A DNA stretch of 64,000 bases from Aphrophora alni (GCA_963513935.1 OY740772.1:14168098-14232097), one strand, 5' to 3'; positions 11,901 through 23,579 are shown, counted from the stretch's first letter. The notes: a model not told the origin generated them from the sequence alone. Made by a program: numbers and translations.

Positions 11901-13290
11901 TTACTGTCTTGAGTAAAGGTTAAACAAAAGATAATGAAGTCTGTCAGTCCCGTTTAACCTCAGTGGAAACCTTACATAAGCTCTTTGTTTATTGATTTAT
12001 GTCCTACAGTAAGCGGGGAATGTTTACCATCGATATGCAGTACGGTCGAAATATGGGGTGTCTGGAAAATCACTTACTTACTTTTATCTATAACACCATG
12101 TATGTATTGGGAAATGTTGAAGAATTATTAATATAAGTTTTGTAGAATTCAGAAAATCACTACTGAGATTAACTACTTCTGCACCTTTCTATTATACAGG
12201 GTGTCCCATGAAGATATGCACACATTTTTGTGCGCTCATTCTACTTGTAAAAATAAAAGATGGGTCAGAGAATTCTTAGTTTCTGGTCTATCCGCCATTT
12301 TGTTTTTTACAAATAAACATATAACTATGAAAATAGATAAATTATTAAGTTCAAATTTGTTAAATGCATTATTTATCTTCTTTGTTACAAGTCTACTAAC
12401 AAAGACTTTATTTTTTATTATTATCAAACTATCAGCTGTTTAAAATTTTTAACGACAAATATCGCGAAACCGTTAACTTTACAAAAAATATACTAGATTT
12501 GTTTTTTAATTGGGAGCAAAATGGTGTTTTAATTTTTTCTATAGCTCAAAAGATAACTGAGTTATGGAAACTAAAAAACATAATTTCTTGGTAAATATCT
12601 ACATCACCAAAAACTTTACGATAGGCCTAAAATGATTCCAAATTTCTATCGTGAGTGGACTTCGGTCAGATATGTATGAGTTTACACGAGGAAAATCAAA
12701 ATCGAAATCTATATAAAGGAAATTAAGTCAAAAGCAGTACCCCTACCAATCTCTGAACTTCATGTGATTTGTATCTCACGGATTTATAATAAGAACTCTA
12801 ACAGTTTCATATAACGTTGTATTTCTTGGAAATGTTAACAGTTTACATTGAAGCAGTAATGAGATAATGGATTCGCATCATAATGTTTATGCTATTCCAA
12901 CAGTTCTTAAGTTTGTATAAGCAATAAATATTTATTTCTAGGATGAGATCAGAGTTAGAAAAGTGATGTAATTTGGCAAAATAGGTTTAATGACCGAGGA
13001 GTTGTGTATTTGGCAAGAATCAGCGCGCTTGTAGACGTATTGTTCGGTAACGTAGACGGGTTGGTTTACAAATTAATTTCATCACAATCAAAAGAGGTAT
13101 GAATTGAAACCAATTTGTTTGATTTTTACCTTACAAAAGTAGTTTTCAATCTAAATGCGTAATATTTTTACAAAATGATTGTAATTAACTGTTCTTTAAC
13201 TTAAAGTAACTTAGGATTATTCCATAATTTAAAAAAATTTTGATATAAAAAATCTTGGTCAACGAATATTAATTTTTTTTCCCTTCTTTA
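11900..13290. other. No gene recognised
   Basis: AT-rich sequence. ATACAGGGTGTCCCATGAAG at about 12196-12215 looks like the terminus of a foldback or terminal-inverted-repeat element, but no partner end was found. Overlapping open frames near 12201-12443 on both strands have no motif. Confidence 0.5.
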
Positions 13291-13500
13291 AACGCAAAAC
13301 CCTCTCGGTTATCATCTCCTTATAAAAACAAGGAAGAAAAGAACATAAGATACAGTTTCAAAAGTTGGTCAAGAGTAACATGGTAGTAAAGATGAAAAAG
13401 AGGGACTATATAAAAGACTTTATGAAAATAAATAAAAAAAAGTATAGATCCAGATAGGATTCCTCAGAATTGTCAAGCCCTTACTCACTATAAATGAACT
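13290..13500 (+). repeat. Repeat family R copy
   Basis: Carries AACCCTCTCGGTTATCATC, an AAGAAAAGAACATAAGATAC segment, GGTCAAGAGTAACATGGTAG and a degenerate GTATAGATCCAGATAGGATT, in the order seen in other R copies. Confidence 0.65.
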
Positions 13501-14223
13501 GCTGAAGGTTTTAGCAAAAATAGTTGTATTAATTACAAATTAAATTTAATGTTTCACAAAATCACAAATTTTGTTGATAAATAAAAGAAAAAAATTCAAT
13601 AGATGTTCAATGAGCACTGTGGTGAATGTGAACACTATAAATCACTGAATCCCCTACCACAAGTTTGGTACAATAACACAAACACAAATAAAATGAAATA
13701 TTTATTTGCCTTATGTTATTGTAATTCCCTGATGTACATATCGGTAACCGTTAAAAAAAAAATTCAAATCGTTATTACTATTTTTTGGCATTTTGTATAT
13801 AATCAGTTTTCCTCATCTTTCTCACACTCGACTTAAAAACCGTTTAGCTTAATTTGTCAATTATTCCCGATCTGTAAACATGTAATTTTGTAAATGGGTT
13901 TGGGTTACTAATTTTCATATTTTACCAAATTTTGAAAGAAATAAAAATTTCCTATTTTAATAAATTACGTCTTTATAACAGCTCAGTGGTCGTTTATTAA
14001 TTTTTCACCAATAAATCACAACCGGGCATTTTTGGAGAAATGACAACCAATAGATTTTTTGAGAGGGTCGATTTTGAGAAAAATCGTAATTCCCAAATTT
14101 TGAGTTATCGAAACAAAATATGGGTAAAAAGTTCCGAGATTTGTTCTAAACATGCCCTCATACCAAATTTCATAATAATCAGATCACCCTGTTGTCACTT
14201 CACAAAGACAGACAGACATTTTA
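13500..14223. other. No gene recognised
   Basis: AT-rich sequence with open frames of 77 codons (13603-13836) and 68 codons (14040-14246) that show no recognisable motif. The second runs into the terminal repeat of the adjoining mariner-like element. Confidence 0.5.
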
Positions 14224-14653
14224 CAGAGTGGCGCACGATAAGTTGACATATTTATAAATAAATATGATTTATCTAGTTTTTCATATTACGCATACGTAAT
14301 ACCGATAGATGTCACCCTATTCGTCGTATTTAGTTCAGGTGTTTGACTAATTCACTGCGCTCTAAAGTTGTGCTTCATTATGCTGACAGTGACTCAGCGG
14401 CAATTTAGAAGTCATTTTAACACTTGAAGGGTTCCAGTAAGAAACACGATACTCGGTTTGTACTGTAAATTCGAGATAAAAGGCAGCATAAAAGAAACAA
14501 CCTGAATCATCTCCCGGTTGTTCTTCGGACAATATCGAGTCCGGGAAAGTCTACACGGTGAGCTTCACGAGAATTGTATCTCGTCGTACAGTACAAAGAA
14601 TTTTTTAGTGATTTCAAACTGTTTTACATACATATTGACTGTCCTACTACACA

Positions 14654-14944
14654 GCTTGTTGTGGGGGAGGGTATCGCGTGAACGACCAGATGGTAACTCA
14701 TCAAACGTGGCTTGAGGAAACCTTGTCGACGTGAGTACCATGGGAGCATTCTCAGCCTGTCCAGGGGTTTCGGCGTCTGCACTAAGGAATGGTTTCGTGG
14801 TGGTAGTGGTAGATTGCTCCCTACAGTCCCTACACCTATCATAATGAGTGAGGGTGTTGTGATATAGCGAGAGGCTGCAGATGCGTCGGCCCTCCCAGTT
14901 CCTCGGAGCTAATTAAGATTTAAACTTTAAACTTGTAAGTATTT
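14654..14944 (+). mobile_element. SINE-like 291-bp insertion nested in the mariner-like element
   Basis: A 13-bp direct repeat, GTCCTACTACACA, lies at 14641-14653 and again at 14945-14957, as expected of a target-site duplication. The insert is much more GC-rich than its surroundings and has no protein-coding motif. TCCAGGGGTTTCGGCGTCTG at about 14759 is weakly reminiscent of a pol III B box, but no convincing A box was found. SINE identity is inferred from size, base composition and the duplication. Short open frames across it are incidental. Confidence 0.7.
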
Positions 14945-14999
14945 GTCCTACTACACAAGTTAACAGAACCTAATTAAAGAAGATTACAGTTTGCACAGT

Positions 15000-15585
15000 G
15001 GTCGGAAGGGAAAGATGATGTTCCGTTCAACAGTTGGTTTTCAGGCGATGTCTATTTTCATTTGGAAGAGACTGTTAACATTGAAAATGTCCACTTTTGG
15101 GCAACAGCAGTACACAAATCGTGCATGAAAAACAACATCATGGTACCAAAGATTGAACAGCTTTATCAAGTCAAGGATTAATAAAGCCAGTGTATTTCGT
15201 CGATACAGTTAATTCTCGACGGTATTTAGAAATGTTAAAGAATTTCTTTGTACCCAAAGTGCTAGCGATTTGATTGAATGTTTTATGCAAGATGGTGCAA
15301 CCTCTTACACAGCTAATGTACTGTTGGATTCTATAAATTCAGTTTAATCGTGATCGTGTATTTTCAAATCGCTATCTAGGCCGCCACTTCTTTGGCCATC
15401 TCTGAGGCCGGATTTAAATCCTTGTGACTTTTTTTATGGGGATTTTTAAAAGAGAAACTTTTCCCTTTGAGACCTACAAATCTTAAATGAGGAATTAGTG
15501 TCGCAGAGTTTTCAGAAACGTCCAACTCGCCTTGAAGAAGTTGTTAGGCGTAACGGCGGCCGTATAAAACATGCCATGCAGTAAA
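15000..15585 (+). pseudogene. Broken mariner-superfamily transposase
   Basis: Reading across frames shows, in order, FSGDVYFHLEETVN around the first catalytic Asp (about 15037-15080), DGATSYTANVLLDS around the second (about 15290-15333), and PDLNPCDFF around the third (about 15410-15435). The usual tail follows, with RRNGGRIKHAMQ near 15549-15585. Several frameshifts and stops separate them, so no protein can be made. The N-terminal helix-turn-helix region is not clearly recognisable. Motif spacing fits an IS630/Tc1/mariner DDD transposase. Confidence 0.8.
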
Positions 15586-15699
15586 AGAACTTTTCACAAA
15601 TAGTATATTTGATATGTACAGTTGTAAATATATAAAATTAAAAAATAAGTATGTAATCCAAAATTCAAATGTGTCAACTTATCCTGCGCCGTCCTGTAA

Positions 15700-16140
15700 A
15701 ACCATTTTTTAGAGTCAGAGAACTTCAAAACTGATATACCCGTAAAAACTCTACATCAATTAATTTGTTAACTCACCACAAAGTCCCTCTATGTTAAATA
15801 TGAGAAACTAAGAAAGTATGCTAGTTTTTCAAAATTATCTAAATTTTACATTGTTTTAATAATCAGAATTTAATTTTTGGAAAAGGCTGTTTCATGTGAA
15901 GTATTTCTTCAACTGATGTAATTTACAATACAGGACTGGGTGAGTAGCCTACCTTGATGCCACGTCAACCTCAGGGTTTATCAATTCGAGGGTAAAGCTA
16001 TAATTAAACGGATTCAAATTATAATTAGATAAAAAGAGAAAGGATTACATATCGTCCAACATTTGTTTTAGAAAGACCTTGTATTAGGATTGAAGAAAAT
16101 ACACCTCATAAGGCGCAGAATAGGCCATTTGCGTACAAAG
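15700..16140. other. No gene recognised
   Basis: AT-rich sequence between the mariner-like element and a family A repeat. No motif or long open frame seen. Confidence 0.5.
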
Positions 16141-16880
16141 GTAAAAACACCTAGACTTGCCAAGTAAATTATGGTTGTTTTTATCGATAACTCTGTTCTA
16201 CATTTACTGACCAAAAGTTGGTTTCTTGAGCTTTATAAATGTTAAATTGTATTGGTAGATGGAGGGATCTTATCCAGTAGAGGAAGTTTTGTTTAAAACA
16301 GTTCTTACACAGATTTTCTGAACCTCGTAATTGTGTCACTACCTACTTTATTTGACGTCAGCGTAGATATCTATAGTCTCCACTCTCTTCCCTCATGTAA
16401 TTATCTCGGGCCTCGCAGTCGTACACATGTGAAGAAGCATCCACTCGCTACGCTCGTGTCGTTGAATCGGCCACGCTGAACTATACGAGTTTTCTTTGGT
16501 AGTCTGAGTTTTGAAATTATATTTTTGACAATAACTTCACTATTTGTCATCGTAGAGATGTTGGGTTAGTACCATTACATCCGGAATTTAAATACCTATG
16601 CAAATTTTTATCTAATTTAACACGTTATGAGTTTAATAACACGCGAGATATGAAGAAAAAACTGTTTGAAAATTTCTATAAGATTTTTTTCTAAACTTCA
16701 TTAGTGTTCTATATGTACACTGTAGTCACCTATACTAAATTTTATGTTCTTATCTTATTTTCGTGTTTACGTAGCCTACGGACGGCAAGTAGGAAATCAC
16801 TTTTTCAGTTTTCTGAGGGTGAAACTTGAAGATCACTCAAAAAACGGAGTTATAAATTTGATTGTAACACCAAACTTGCC
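16140..16880 (-). repeat. Repeat family A copy
   Basis: Antisense copy. Contains AGATTTTCTGAACCTCGTAA, CACTCGCTACGCTCGTG at 16442-16458, CACTATTTGTCATCGTAGAG, ACTGTAGTCACCTATAC and GAAGATCACTCAAAAAACGG, matching 6480-7230 in order. Confidence 0.75.
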
Positions 16881-17138
16881 TAATATTTGGTAAGTAAAAA
16901 TAGATAAAAGAAATTTTAAACGCTGTTTTCTTAAAATCTTATATATAATTCAGCAAAGTTTCGATATGTTCACTAAATAACCCCTCCGTGCCAACTCAAC
17001 GTACAGATATGGGGATGGTCTCATTGGAAAGCTTGGGGTCTGAATGATTTTTAATTAATGCTCATGTCTGGAGTTCTACCGGACCGATTTTCATATGGTT
17101 TGTTTTAAATTTAAAAACATTTTGCCATTATTTGTAAA

Positions 17139-17512
17139 AAATTATGAAATGTCAATTTTATTTCTTTTTGATTTTTTTTAAACTTCTTTTTTTTAAAAAA
17201 AAACCCCATTTTTGTGCACTAAGAACTCCTCCGGGCCCATTCAATCTCCAGATGGCTCAATCTCCCATTTTCTCTCTGTATTGTCTGTTCTTTTACTACA
17301 TCTTCCTCAACTACGAAGTTTCCCTCTTTCTTTTTATCATTCTCTGTATCTCTCTGTTTCCTTCTCATTCTACAGAAGAGTTATGTATAACAAATCGTTT
17401 ATTGTATTGTGTATGGAACTCATTGACAGACTTCCTTAAATTCATAGATAGCCACGCCCACTTTGTAAAATCTCAAGTTCCATTACATTTTCCTTACTTT
17501 TTCTTTCTCACG

Positions 17513-17583
<71 letters not shown>

Positions 17584-18030
17584 CTCTTTCTCTTTTTTTC
17601 TCGTTTTCGACATCTTTTTATTATTTTCTGTGTCTTCCTCTTAATTTTTCTTCTTTCTCTTTTCCACTTTTTCTGGGGTTTTTTTCTCTTTATTATTTTT
17701 TCTCTTCTTAAAGCTTTTCCCTGTCTTTTTTTCTTGTTTTTGATATTCATTTTCTTCCTCTTACTGTTCTTTTCTCCCTTTTCCTTTTTCTCTTTCTCTC
17801 TTGCTCTCCCATTCTCCCTTCCCTCTTTCTCTTTCTCAAAGGAAAAAGAAATATAAAAAAAAAAAAATGATAACTAGTAATTTCTCTAGTGTAGTTTTCC
17901 ATTTTTTCTTTTTCTTTTGCGCACCTTCTCTCTCTATCCTCGTGTTCTACTTCTCTCCTTCTTTCTCCCACTCTCCCTTCCCCTTTCTTTTTCTCAAGGG
18001 AAGAAAAAAATATTAAAAAGAATAAAAACT
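17139..18030. repeat. Pyrimidine-rich tract, ~0.9 kb
   Basis: The + strand is dominated by C and T with short A-rich breaks. It includes two related blocks ending in TTTCTCAAAGG / TTTCTCAAGGG followed by AAGAAAAAAATA (about 17780-17880 and 17950-18030), suggesting internal duplication. Open frames up to 166 codons here (17144-17644 and others on both strands) translate to Ser/Leu/Phe or Arg/Glu/Lys low-complexity strings and are artefacts of composition. Confidence 0.85.
17516..17580. repeat. (CT)n microsatellite
   Basis: About 32 uninterrupted CT dinucleotides. Likely length-polymorphic and prone to assembly error. Confidence 0.97.
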
Positions 18031-18590
18031 AGTAATTTCACATCATTATTCAAGACCCATCTGCAGGGATGTACTTCTTGTAGAATTTTATTAAGTTTTA
18101 TTCAATGCAACGTGACAGGGTTTGATAACAATGTTTATGGATTAATAAAATACAAAGAGAACAATTTGTTTAAAATAAGAACACTGAAATTTGATTATTG
18201 AATTTACCTTTTAATATTTTGTCTATATACAATATTATTTTAAATAAGGGAATTTATAAATCAAAGCCTCAATCGGGTGTCTCTAGATGAGGCGATCCTT
18301 ACACTTGCAAAAACACATCCCTGACTGTTTGACTGTAGTAAATAATTGAATTATGATGTACACGTTGATTTAGTTCAATTACATGTTTATTTCCCCCAAT
18401 TTTTATTAAAACCTTTGCATTATTATTTGGGGTACATATCTTTAATAATGTTGAAAATATCTCTGATTAGTGCTTCAATTATTTAAAATTTTAGAAATAT
18501 AAAACTATTTTAAAACAAATAAGTTTTGTATTCACCATTCCCAAGTCAGTAATCGAACATAGCGAATCTAGTTAGTTGTTTTTCGGCACT
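18030..18590. other. No gene recognised
   Basis: AT-rich sequence with no motif or long open frame. Confidence 0.5.
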
Positions 18591-19110
18591 CGTTTTTTCG
18601 GTGTCATTATTTCGGAAATGACAAGTCTAAACAATATGTTAGGGTACTTAGAGGCAACATTTGATAAAAATAGTTAGAACTGATGTTAAAAAAATTGTAA
18701 ATTTGTTGTTTTATATCAGCTATTCTCAAATTTTGAGTTATAAAAAAATAAACAAACAAAAATTAGCTAAAATTTGCCCACATATCAATTTGATTAAAAT
18801 CGGTACTTTCTTTGGGTTGCAAACGACAGACATCATTCCAAAAAACACTTTTTTGGACACGAATAACTCTTTTTCCTATGTTGTTGAAAAGCATAAAACC
18901 TCACCGTCATCATTGTCTTTAAAAAAAGGAAGACAGGAACATAAAATAAAGACTTCTAGCCCTCAAAGAAGAAGAATTTAGTGTCCTTGTATCTTAACCT
19001 GAGAAGGATCTAAAGCAAGACTACATGAATAAGAGTGTGTAGATCCAGCTAGGGTCCCTCTGGATTACCACTATAAGTAAGCCCCTGAGAGACAAGAGAC
19101 TGAACATCTA
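18590..19110 (+). repeat. Repeat families C (partial) then R
   Basis: A degenerate C segment is followed by R landmarks: CTCACCGTCATCATTGTC, GGAACATAAAATAAAGACTT, GGATCTAAAGCAAGACTACA and GTGTAGATCCAGCTAGGGTC. The 106-codon open frame at 18661-18981 lies wholly inside this repeat and has no protein motif. Confidence 0.65.
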
Positions 19111-19640
19111 TTTACCACATTGCAAGAAAGTAAAAGCTTGCCTATCTATGCTATTTTATTTTCTGCCCAACCTGCAAACATCAAATAAAAATGAAATGTC
19201 TATCCGAGCAGCCGTTCTCCACAAATAGCAATGTTAATGTATGAGAGACGGAAGCCTGGCCCAGATTTGAAAGACAAAAATAGATTTCAAGTCACCTATG
19301 GAAATAGAAACAACTCTTGTATTTAATAGAAACACTCGACAAGAAGCAGAAACAAGTAATAAAGGTTTGGAAAAATAATTTTGCTTCGGCCCACGTCTAT
19401 TTTGTGAGGTGATTTTATGAACTTAAGTTTGGAATTTTATAACAGCTAAATCCGGCCTGCGTGACGTTAGCACACCTAAGGTGTAAAGAGGGAAAGTTAT
19501 TGCTTACCTTATTATGGACATAGTACAAGTAATATCAGGTTTTATAAACTTAATAAAGTTTTAAATAGATTTATTTTTAGATTAAAATCTAACCATCTCT
19601 TCTAGTGCACTAGGACTTTTACACTATTTTGTAGGGTACA
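19110..19640. other. No gene recognised
   Basis: No motif or long open frame. Sequence near 19255-19300 is slightly less AT-rich but unassigned. Confidence 0.45.
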
Positions 19641-20311
19641 GGGACTTTCAAAAGTAAGTTGTAGTTTATTTTTTATTTTTTTTTTTTAAACTTAAAATTA
19701 AGCCAAATTCTTACTTGTTAGGGTTATTATAGAGACGTGTTCAAAGTGGCCGCCATTCTCTTTCTGGAGAAGCAGTAGTCTTTCCTCTATGCTATGTGCA
19801 GCATTTCTTAATGTGTTGACATTTATCTCAGCTATGTTAAGAATTATTACTTCTTTCAGTTTTTCAATTCTTACAATTAATTGAAGGTCTTCCTGTTCTC
19901 TTAATGTCTTCAACGGACCCGACCCGGTGGTTTCAAACTTACCAACAAGCTTTTTATATGCGACTACACTGCACAGTCCGTTTCTTAAATCGTTGCGAGT
20001 ACGAAACTTTCTTAACCCGACTGATAAACTCCGTTCATATTCATAATAACACTGAATCAATGCGATCCGTGTTTTTAAAGTCATGATAGAATACAACATA
20101 TCAATTAATTAATTGTAAACCATTACAAGTTTACTACTTACGAGATTCCTCTGTTTGAAATTAGTCGATAATGTGAAAACTTGTTGCTATGGCAACAAAT
20201 AAATAGCAGCTGATGTTTTAATAAATCCCCTGCATACAATAAAGAGTTTATCTCTAGGATTGGACAACAAAACCACAGCCGTTAAAAATGTTTTAACTTG
20301 CATCTAAAATC
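19641..20311 (-). mobile_element. Internally deleted mariner-like element
   Basis: Whole-length relative of 2985-3577. The left end reads CAAAAGTAAGTTGTAGTTT; the right end of the other copy, reverse complemented, contains AAAAGTAGGTTACAACTTT, so these probably mark the terminal repeats. The interior is a fused, shortened transposase frame on the minus strand (see 19698-20099). Two copies with the same structure indicate that the deletion derivative itself was mobilised, as in MITE formation. Confidence 0.7.
19698..20099 (-). pseudogene. Deletion-fused mariner-like transposase remnant, 133 codons
   Basis: The N terminus (residues about 5-55) reads like the helix-turn-helix DNA-binding region of DUF4817/mariner-type transposases: LIQCYYEYERSLSVGLRKF, then a KLVGKFETTGS segment. 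It then passes directly to the C-terminal tail of the same family, NTLRNAAHSIEERL followed by NGGHFEHV. The catalytic middle with the three acidic residues is absent, so the product could at most bind DNA and could not transpose. The frame is open, which may be chance in a short young derivative. Whether it is expressed is unknown. Confidence 0.75.
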
Positions 20312-20619
20312 GTTGTATGTTTATATTTATTATTTAATGATAGGTTCCTATTAACTCAAATTCCTCTTTATCCATAAATGATGAATTTTATTATGATGGT
20401 AAATCCTGAATAGGCAGAGGCCTAAGGATTACCTAATTTATCACGCGGTTAAATGTTACAAGTAGTTTCTGGTTTCTTTTTAGAATATAGTAAAAATATT
20501 ATTTTTAGTTAATTATTCAAATGTGACTTTGTATATATAATATGTGTATGTGTGACAAATAAATATATTAAAAATATTAACTTAGTTTTGAAAGGCCTGG
20601 TTTATCGTGGTCCTAAGAG

Positions 20620-21210
20620 TTCAAAAAAGTGGTTTAGTCAGTCTGTGGTGTCAATACGTATGTGTGGACCAATTTTAATCAAATTTGGAATTTTGGCCAT
20701 ATCATAAGCCATTTAAAAAATGTTTTCCATGGACAAAATTTAGAGGTAGCGTCCATAAAAAATAAACACAGAAATTCGACTTTTAAAATCGGCTCTTAAC
20801 GATTTTGATCACGTTTTACTCAAATGTAACCCAACAAAACCTATAAATCATCATCTATCCAAAAATTTAGTATCGATAGTAAAATCTACAACAAATCAGC
20901 AAAGAGGTTGTTATAAAACGAGTAGTTTCGCAAAATTGGTTTATACAGCTTTTGTTAAAATTTCAATGAAAGGGTACGATTATTGACCCAAATCCACGTG
21001 CAATATCTGTAGTAAAAGATAATACTGCTCATAAATAATTGGGAACATGAGAATAAATTTTGACCACTTTTTTGTTTAAAATCAAAAAACCTTTCAGTCA
21101 TCATCGCCTTATAAAAAAAGAAAAGAACTAAAAATAAAATCACCTTAGCCCTCGAATACTCTAATAACATCAGGGTCGGAAGATAACAAGAGTAGGTCAA
21201 TAGAGACTGC
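20620..21210 (+). repeat. Repeat families C then R
   Basis: C runs to about 21060 with AATTTTAATCAAATTTGGAA, AAAATCGGCTCTTAACGATT and a tail near ACTGCTCATAAATAATTGGG. R follows at once: AACCTTTCAGTCATCATCGC, CTCGAATACTCTAATAAC and GGGTCGGAAGATAACAAGAG. This copy shows C joined directly to R rather than B. Confidence 0.75.
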
Positions 21211-22740
21211 AGTGCCATATATCGGAACGTTTATTTAATTTTATTCTATTATTCAAAATTTTGGAGTAGGCGGAAACAAAATTGCAATTTCCCCAATAAT
21301 TTACACTAACGATTTTTATCAATTTAATTTTAATGTAGCTTCGAACTACTCAAATAAATGTAGTCATCACCCCCAAAAACGCATATTCGTGAATCATTGC
21401 TAGAAACCAAAAATTGGCCATAGAGCCGTTATAAAAGACGAAATATCTTAACATAACTCTACTGATTTTGTTCAGTTGTTAGGTAATCTCGCCAACTGTA
21501 ATGAAATATATGAAGAATTATGACCCAAAACAAGAGTACTACTAAATTACAAGCAAAAAACTACCTATTAGAAATGAGTGGCAATAAATGAAATCTTGAT
21601 TGAATCTCAATCGATAACATTTAAACTTGTGTCAGTTTATGACAGAAGTGAAGCATAAATGTAATTTCTTTTACACCTAAGTATGTTTGTGTGTATATAT
21701 GCGATGAATGTTATTAGGTTTTGTAAATGAGTGTGTTAGAAAGTTAGTGCAGTAATATAGCACGGTTTGTTTAAAATTGGTTTTTGTAAATCCACCGTTC
21801 GACTTGAGACAAGGTCGTTAACGAACCTTGTCACGTTACATTGATAAAAGCTCTGTAAAAGTCTACAAGAATAAAAAAGTTTAAGATGTAGACTACATCC
21901 TTATAGATGAGTTGTGAATAATGATGTAAACTAGGCTTCATTAAATCAATTAGAAATGTTCATTCTTTTTATATATCCTCTTTCCGTGTTAATAAAAGTG
22001 TAGAGAGAAATTTCACAGTTAGGGGAAAGAAAAAGTAAAACAGTAAATACAGAAAGGAGGGGGAAAAGTTGGGAGATGGGGAGAAAGCTGGAATAAGGGA
22101 ATATAAAATACTGAAGCTCAGTTTTAAATACAGGATGATCCAGGAAATGTTACTTTAACATGAAATACTTTAAGCTCACAATTTACACAAAACTAAATCA
22201 AATCTATAAGAACTATGGGAGATTCAAAACAGCCGACAATAGTTGCTATTGTTGCTCTTGTTATAGTGATGGTATATGTTTGTACTGGTGGCAAACCTTT
22301 ACAGTTTTACTTGTATGGTTAACATTTATTTGACTCTACATAAAAAATAAATAAAACAATAGAGAAACATTAATTGGAAAAATCAAAATAACACATTTAA
22401 GTTAATATTGGGAGTGTCCTTCCTCACCTACATGCCTAACCAAACTTAACCTGTTGCTTCATCTTTGTAGGTGTTCTGAGAAATGTGGTGTCGTCAATAT
22501 TGCTTCTTTCTTAAATGATGTTGTTTCAAAGATGTGCAAGTGTTCTTCGATGATCTGTTTATATTCTGTCCTTTATGAAAAACACCTTATGAAATTATTG
22601 AACACAATCATTATTTCTTTATTGTTTAAAGAGGAAAAACCTCCCAGTCATCATCACCTTGAACACATAATAATGATTTTCTTAAAATTAATATCACTCG
22701 ACTCAGCTGAATCTTGTAAATATAACAATATCACATTTTT
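21210..22740. other. No gene recognised
   Basis: Unassigned AT-rich sequence with degenerate C-like phrases near 21420-21560. AATACAGGATGATCCAGGAAA at about 22126 resembles an element terminus without a visible partner. A 101-codon open frame at 22454-22759 has no recognisable motif and carries an R-like phrase CCTCCCAGTCATCATCACC, so it lies in repeat DNA. Confidence 0.45.
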
Positions 22741-23130
22741 TTTGGAGATCAAGGTTTGAAATTACATCTTTTTACAATAACTTCCCTATGTAAGATCGTA
22801 CAATGTTAAGGTTGGTATTGTTAGATACAGACTAGAAATTTGCAAATTTGTATCTAATTAGTTGTGTTATAAGTTGAATAACCCATGAAATATGAATAAC
22901 AATTGTTTAAAATTGCTGCCATTTTGACTTTTTTTAATAAGATTTTTCTATAGTTCCCAAACAAACTTCAAGTTCTTATTTAATTTTTGTAGTTAGTTGC
23001 TATCGTGCTTTTGTACAGATGATGTCAATGATGATAGACCGACTGCATATCAAAAATATCTTTTACAAATATCTGAGGCCAGGAAATGTTAAGATTAGTC
23101 AAAAAAGATGTCAAAATTTTTGCGATTACC
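22740..23130 (-). repeat. Repeat family A copy, partial
   Basis: Antisense family A sequence with TTACAATAACTTCCCTATG, GTTATAAGTTGAATAACCCA, TGCCATTTTGACTTTTTTTA and AAGATTAGTCAAAAAAGATG. A degenerate ACTATT simple repeat follows at about 23150-23210. Confidence 0.7.
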
Positions 23131-23422
23131 ATACTTACATTAATACTTAATTAATGTACTTACTAATTACTAATTACTAATTATTACTATTACTATTACT
23201 ATTACTAGTTATTAATTTACTGTGAAAGTAAAATGGTAAAAAATTTCCTGGATCCTTTTGTAAACTCTGAAGAAGCTTGGTGTAACTATTTGATAGTCTT
23301 TGAAATCATCCGTCAAATTAATTATTGAACATTATTTGCTACAAATTGATATTTATTTTTGGTTTAAAAATAAACCATAACTTTGTGTTAATAAATATTG
23401 AGCTTGACTTGTGAGATAATAT

Positions 23423-23573
23423 TATGTAGAACACAAGATCTCACAAACACGAGCTACAATAACAAAACTATAGCTCATGTATCACTGAGGATGGGGACTT
23501 TGTCGTTGAAACGTGTTTGATTGAATAAACCTAGTTTTTGTGAGATCGTGTGTTCGAGTTTTTGTTCTACACA
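23423..23573 (+). repeat. Inverted repeat with a hammerhead-like CTGANGA/GAAACGT core
   Basis: The left arm ATGTAGAACACAAGATCTCA (from 23423) and a right arm ending at 23573 are imperfect inverted copies sharing GATCTCACAAA and GTAGAACA. Between them are CTGAGGA (23485-23491), a small GAC-TTT-GTC hairpin, and GAAACGT (23508-23514). The order CTGANGA, hairpin, GAAAC resembles the hammerhead-derived ends of Penelope-like elements. One core base differs from the consensus CTGATGA. Origin is inferred. Confidence 0.5.
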
Positions 23574-23579
23574 TAACTT

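Larger units (their letters stand above)
14224..15696 (+). mobile_element. Degenerate mariner-like element with terminal inverted repeats and TA duplication
   Basis: The left end CAGAGTGGCGCACGATAAG and the right end, reverse complemented, CAGGACGGCGCAGGATAAG match at about 25 of the first 30 positions and are flanked by TA on both sides (14222-14223 and 15697-15698). Length including a nested insertion is 1473 bp, about 1.17 kb without it. The interior encodes a broken transposase on the + strand. Ends, TA target and internal DDE-type motifs all point to the Tc1/mariner superfamily. Confidence 0.88.

Noticed and set aside
14750..14785. tRNA gene in the SINE-like insertion
   Set aside because: One B-box-like string was seen but no A box, anticodon arm or cloverleaf could be built.
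14624..14842. 72-codon minus-strand frame
   Set aside because: It lies almost wholly in the SINE-like insertion and has no protein motif.
17144..17644. Longest open frame in the window (166 codons) and its overlapping frames on both strands
   Set aside because: It lies in a pyrimidine-rich tract with a CT microsatellite; the translation is Ser/Leu/Phe low complexity with no domain. Frames stay open because of composition.
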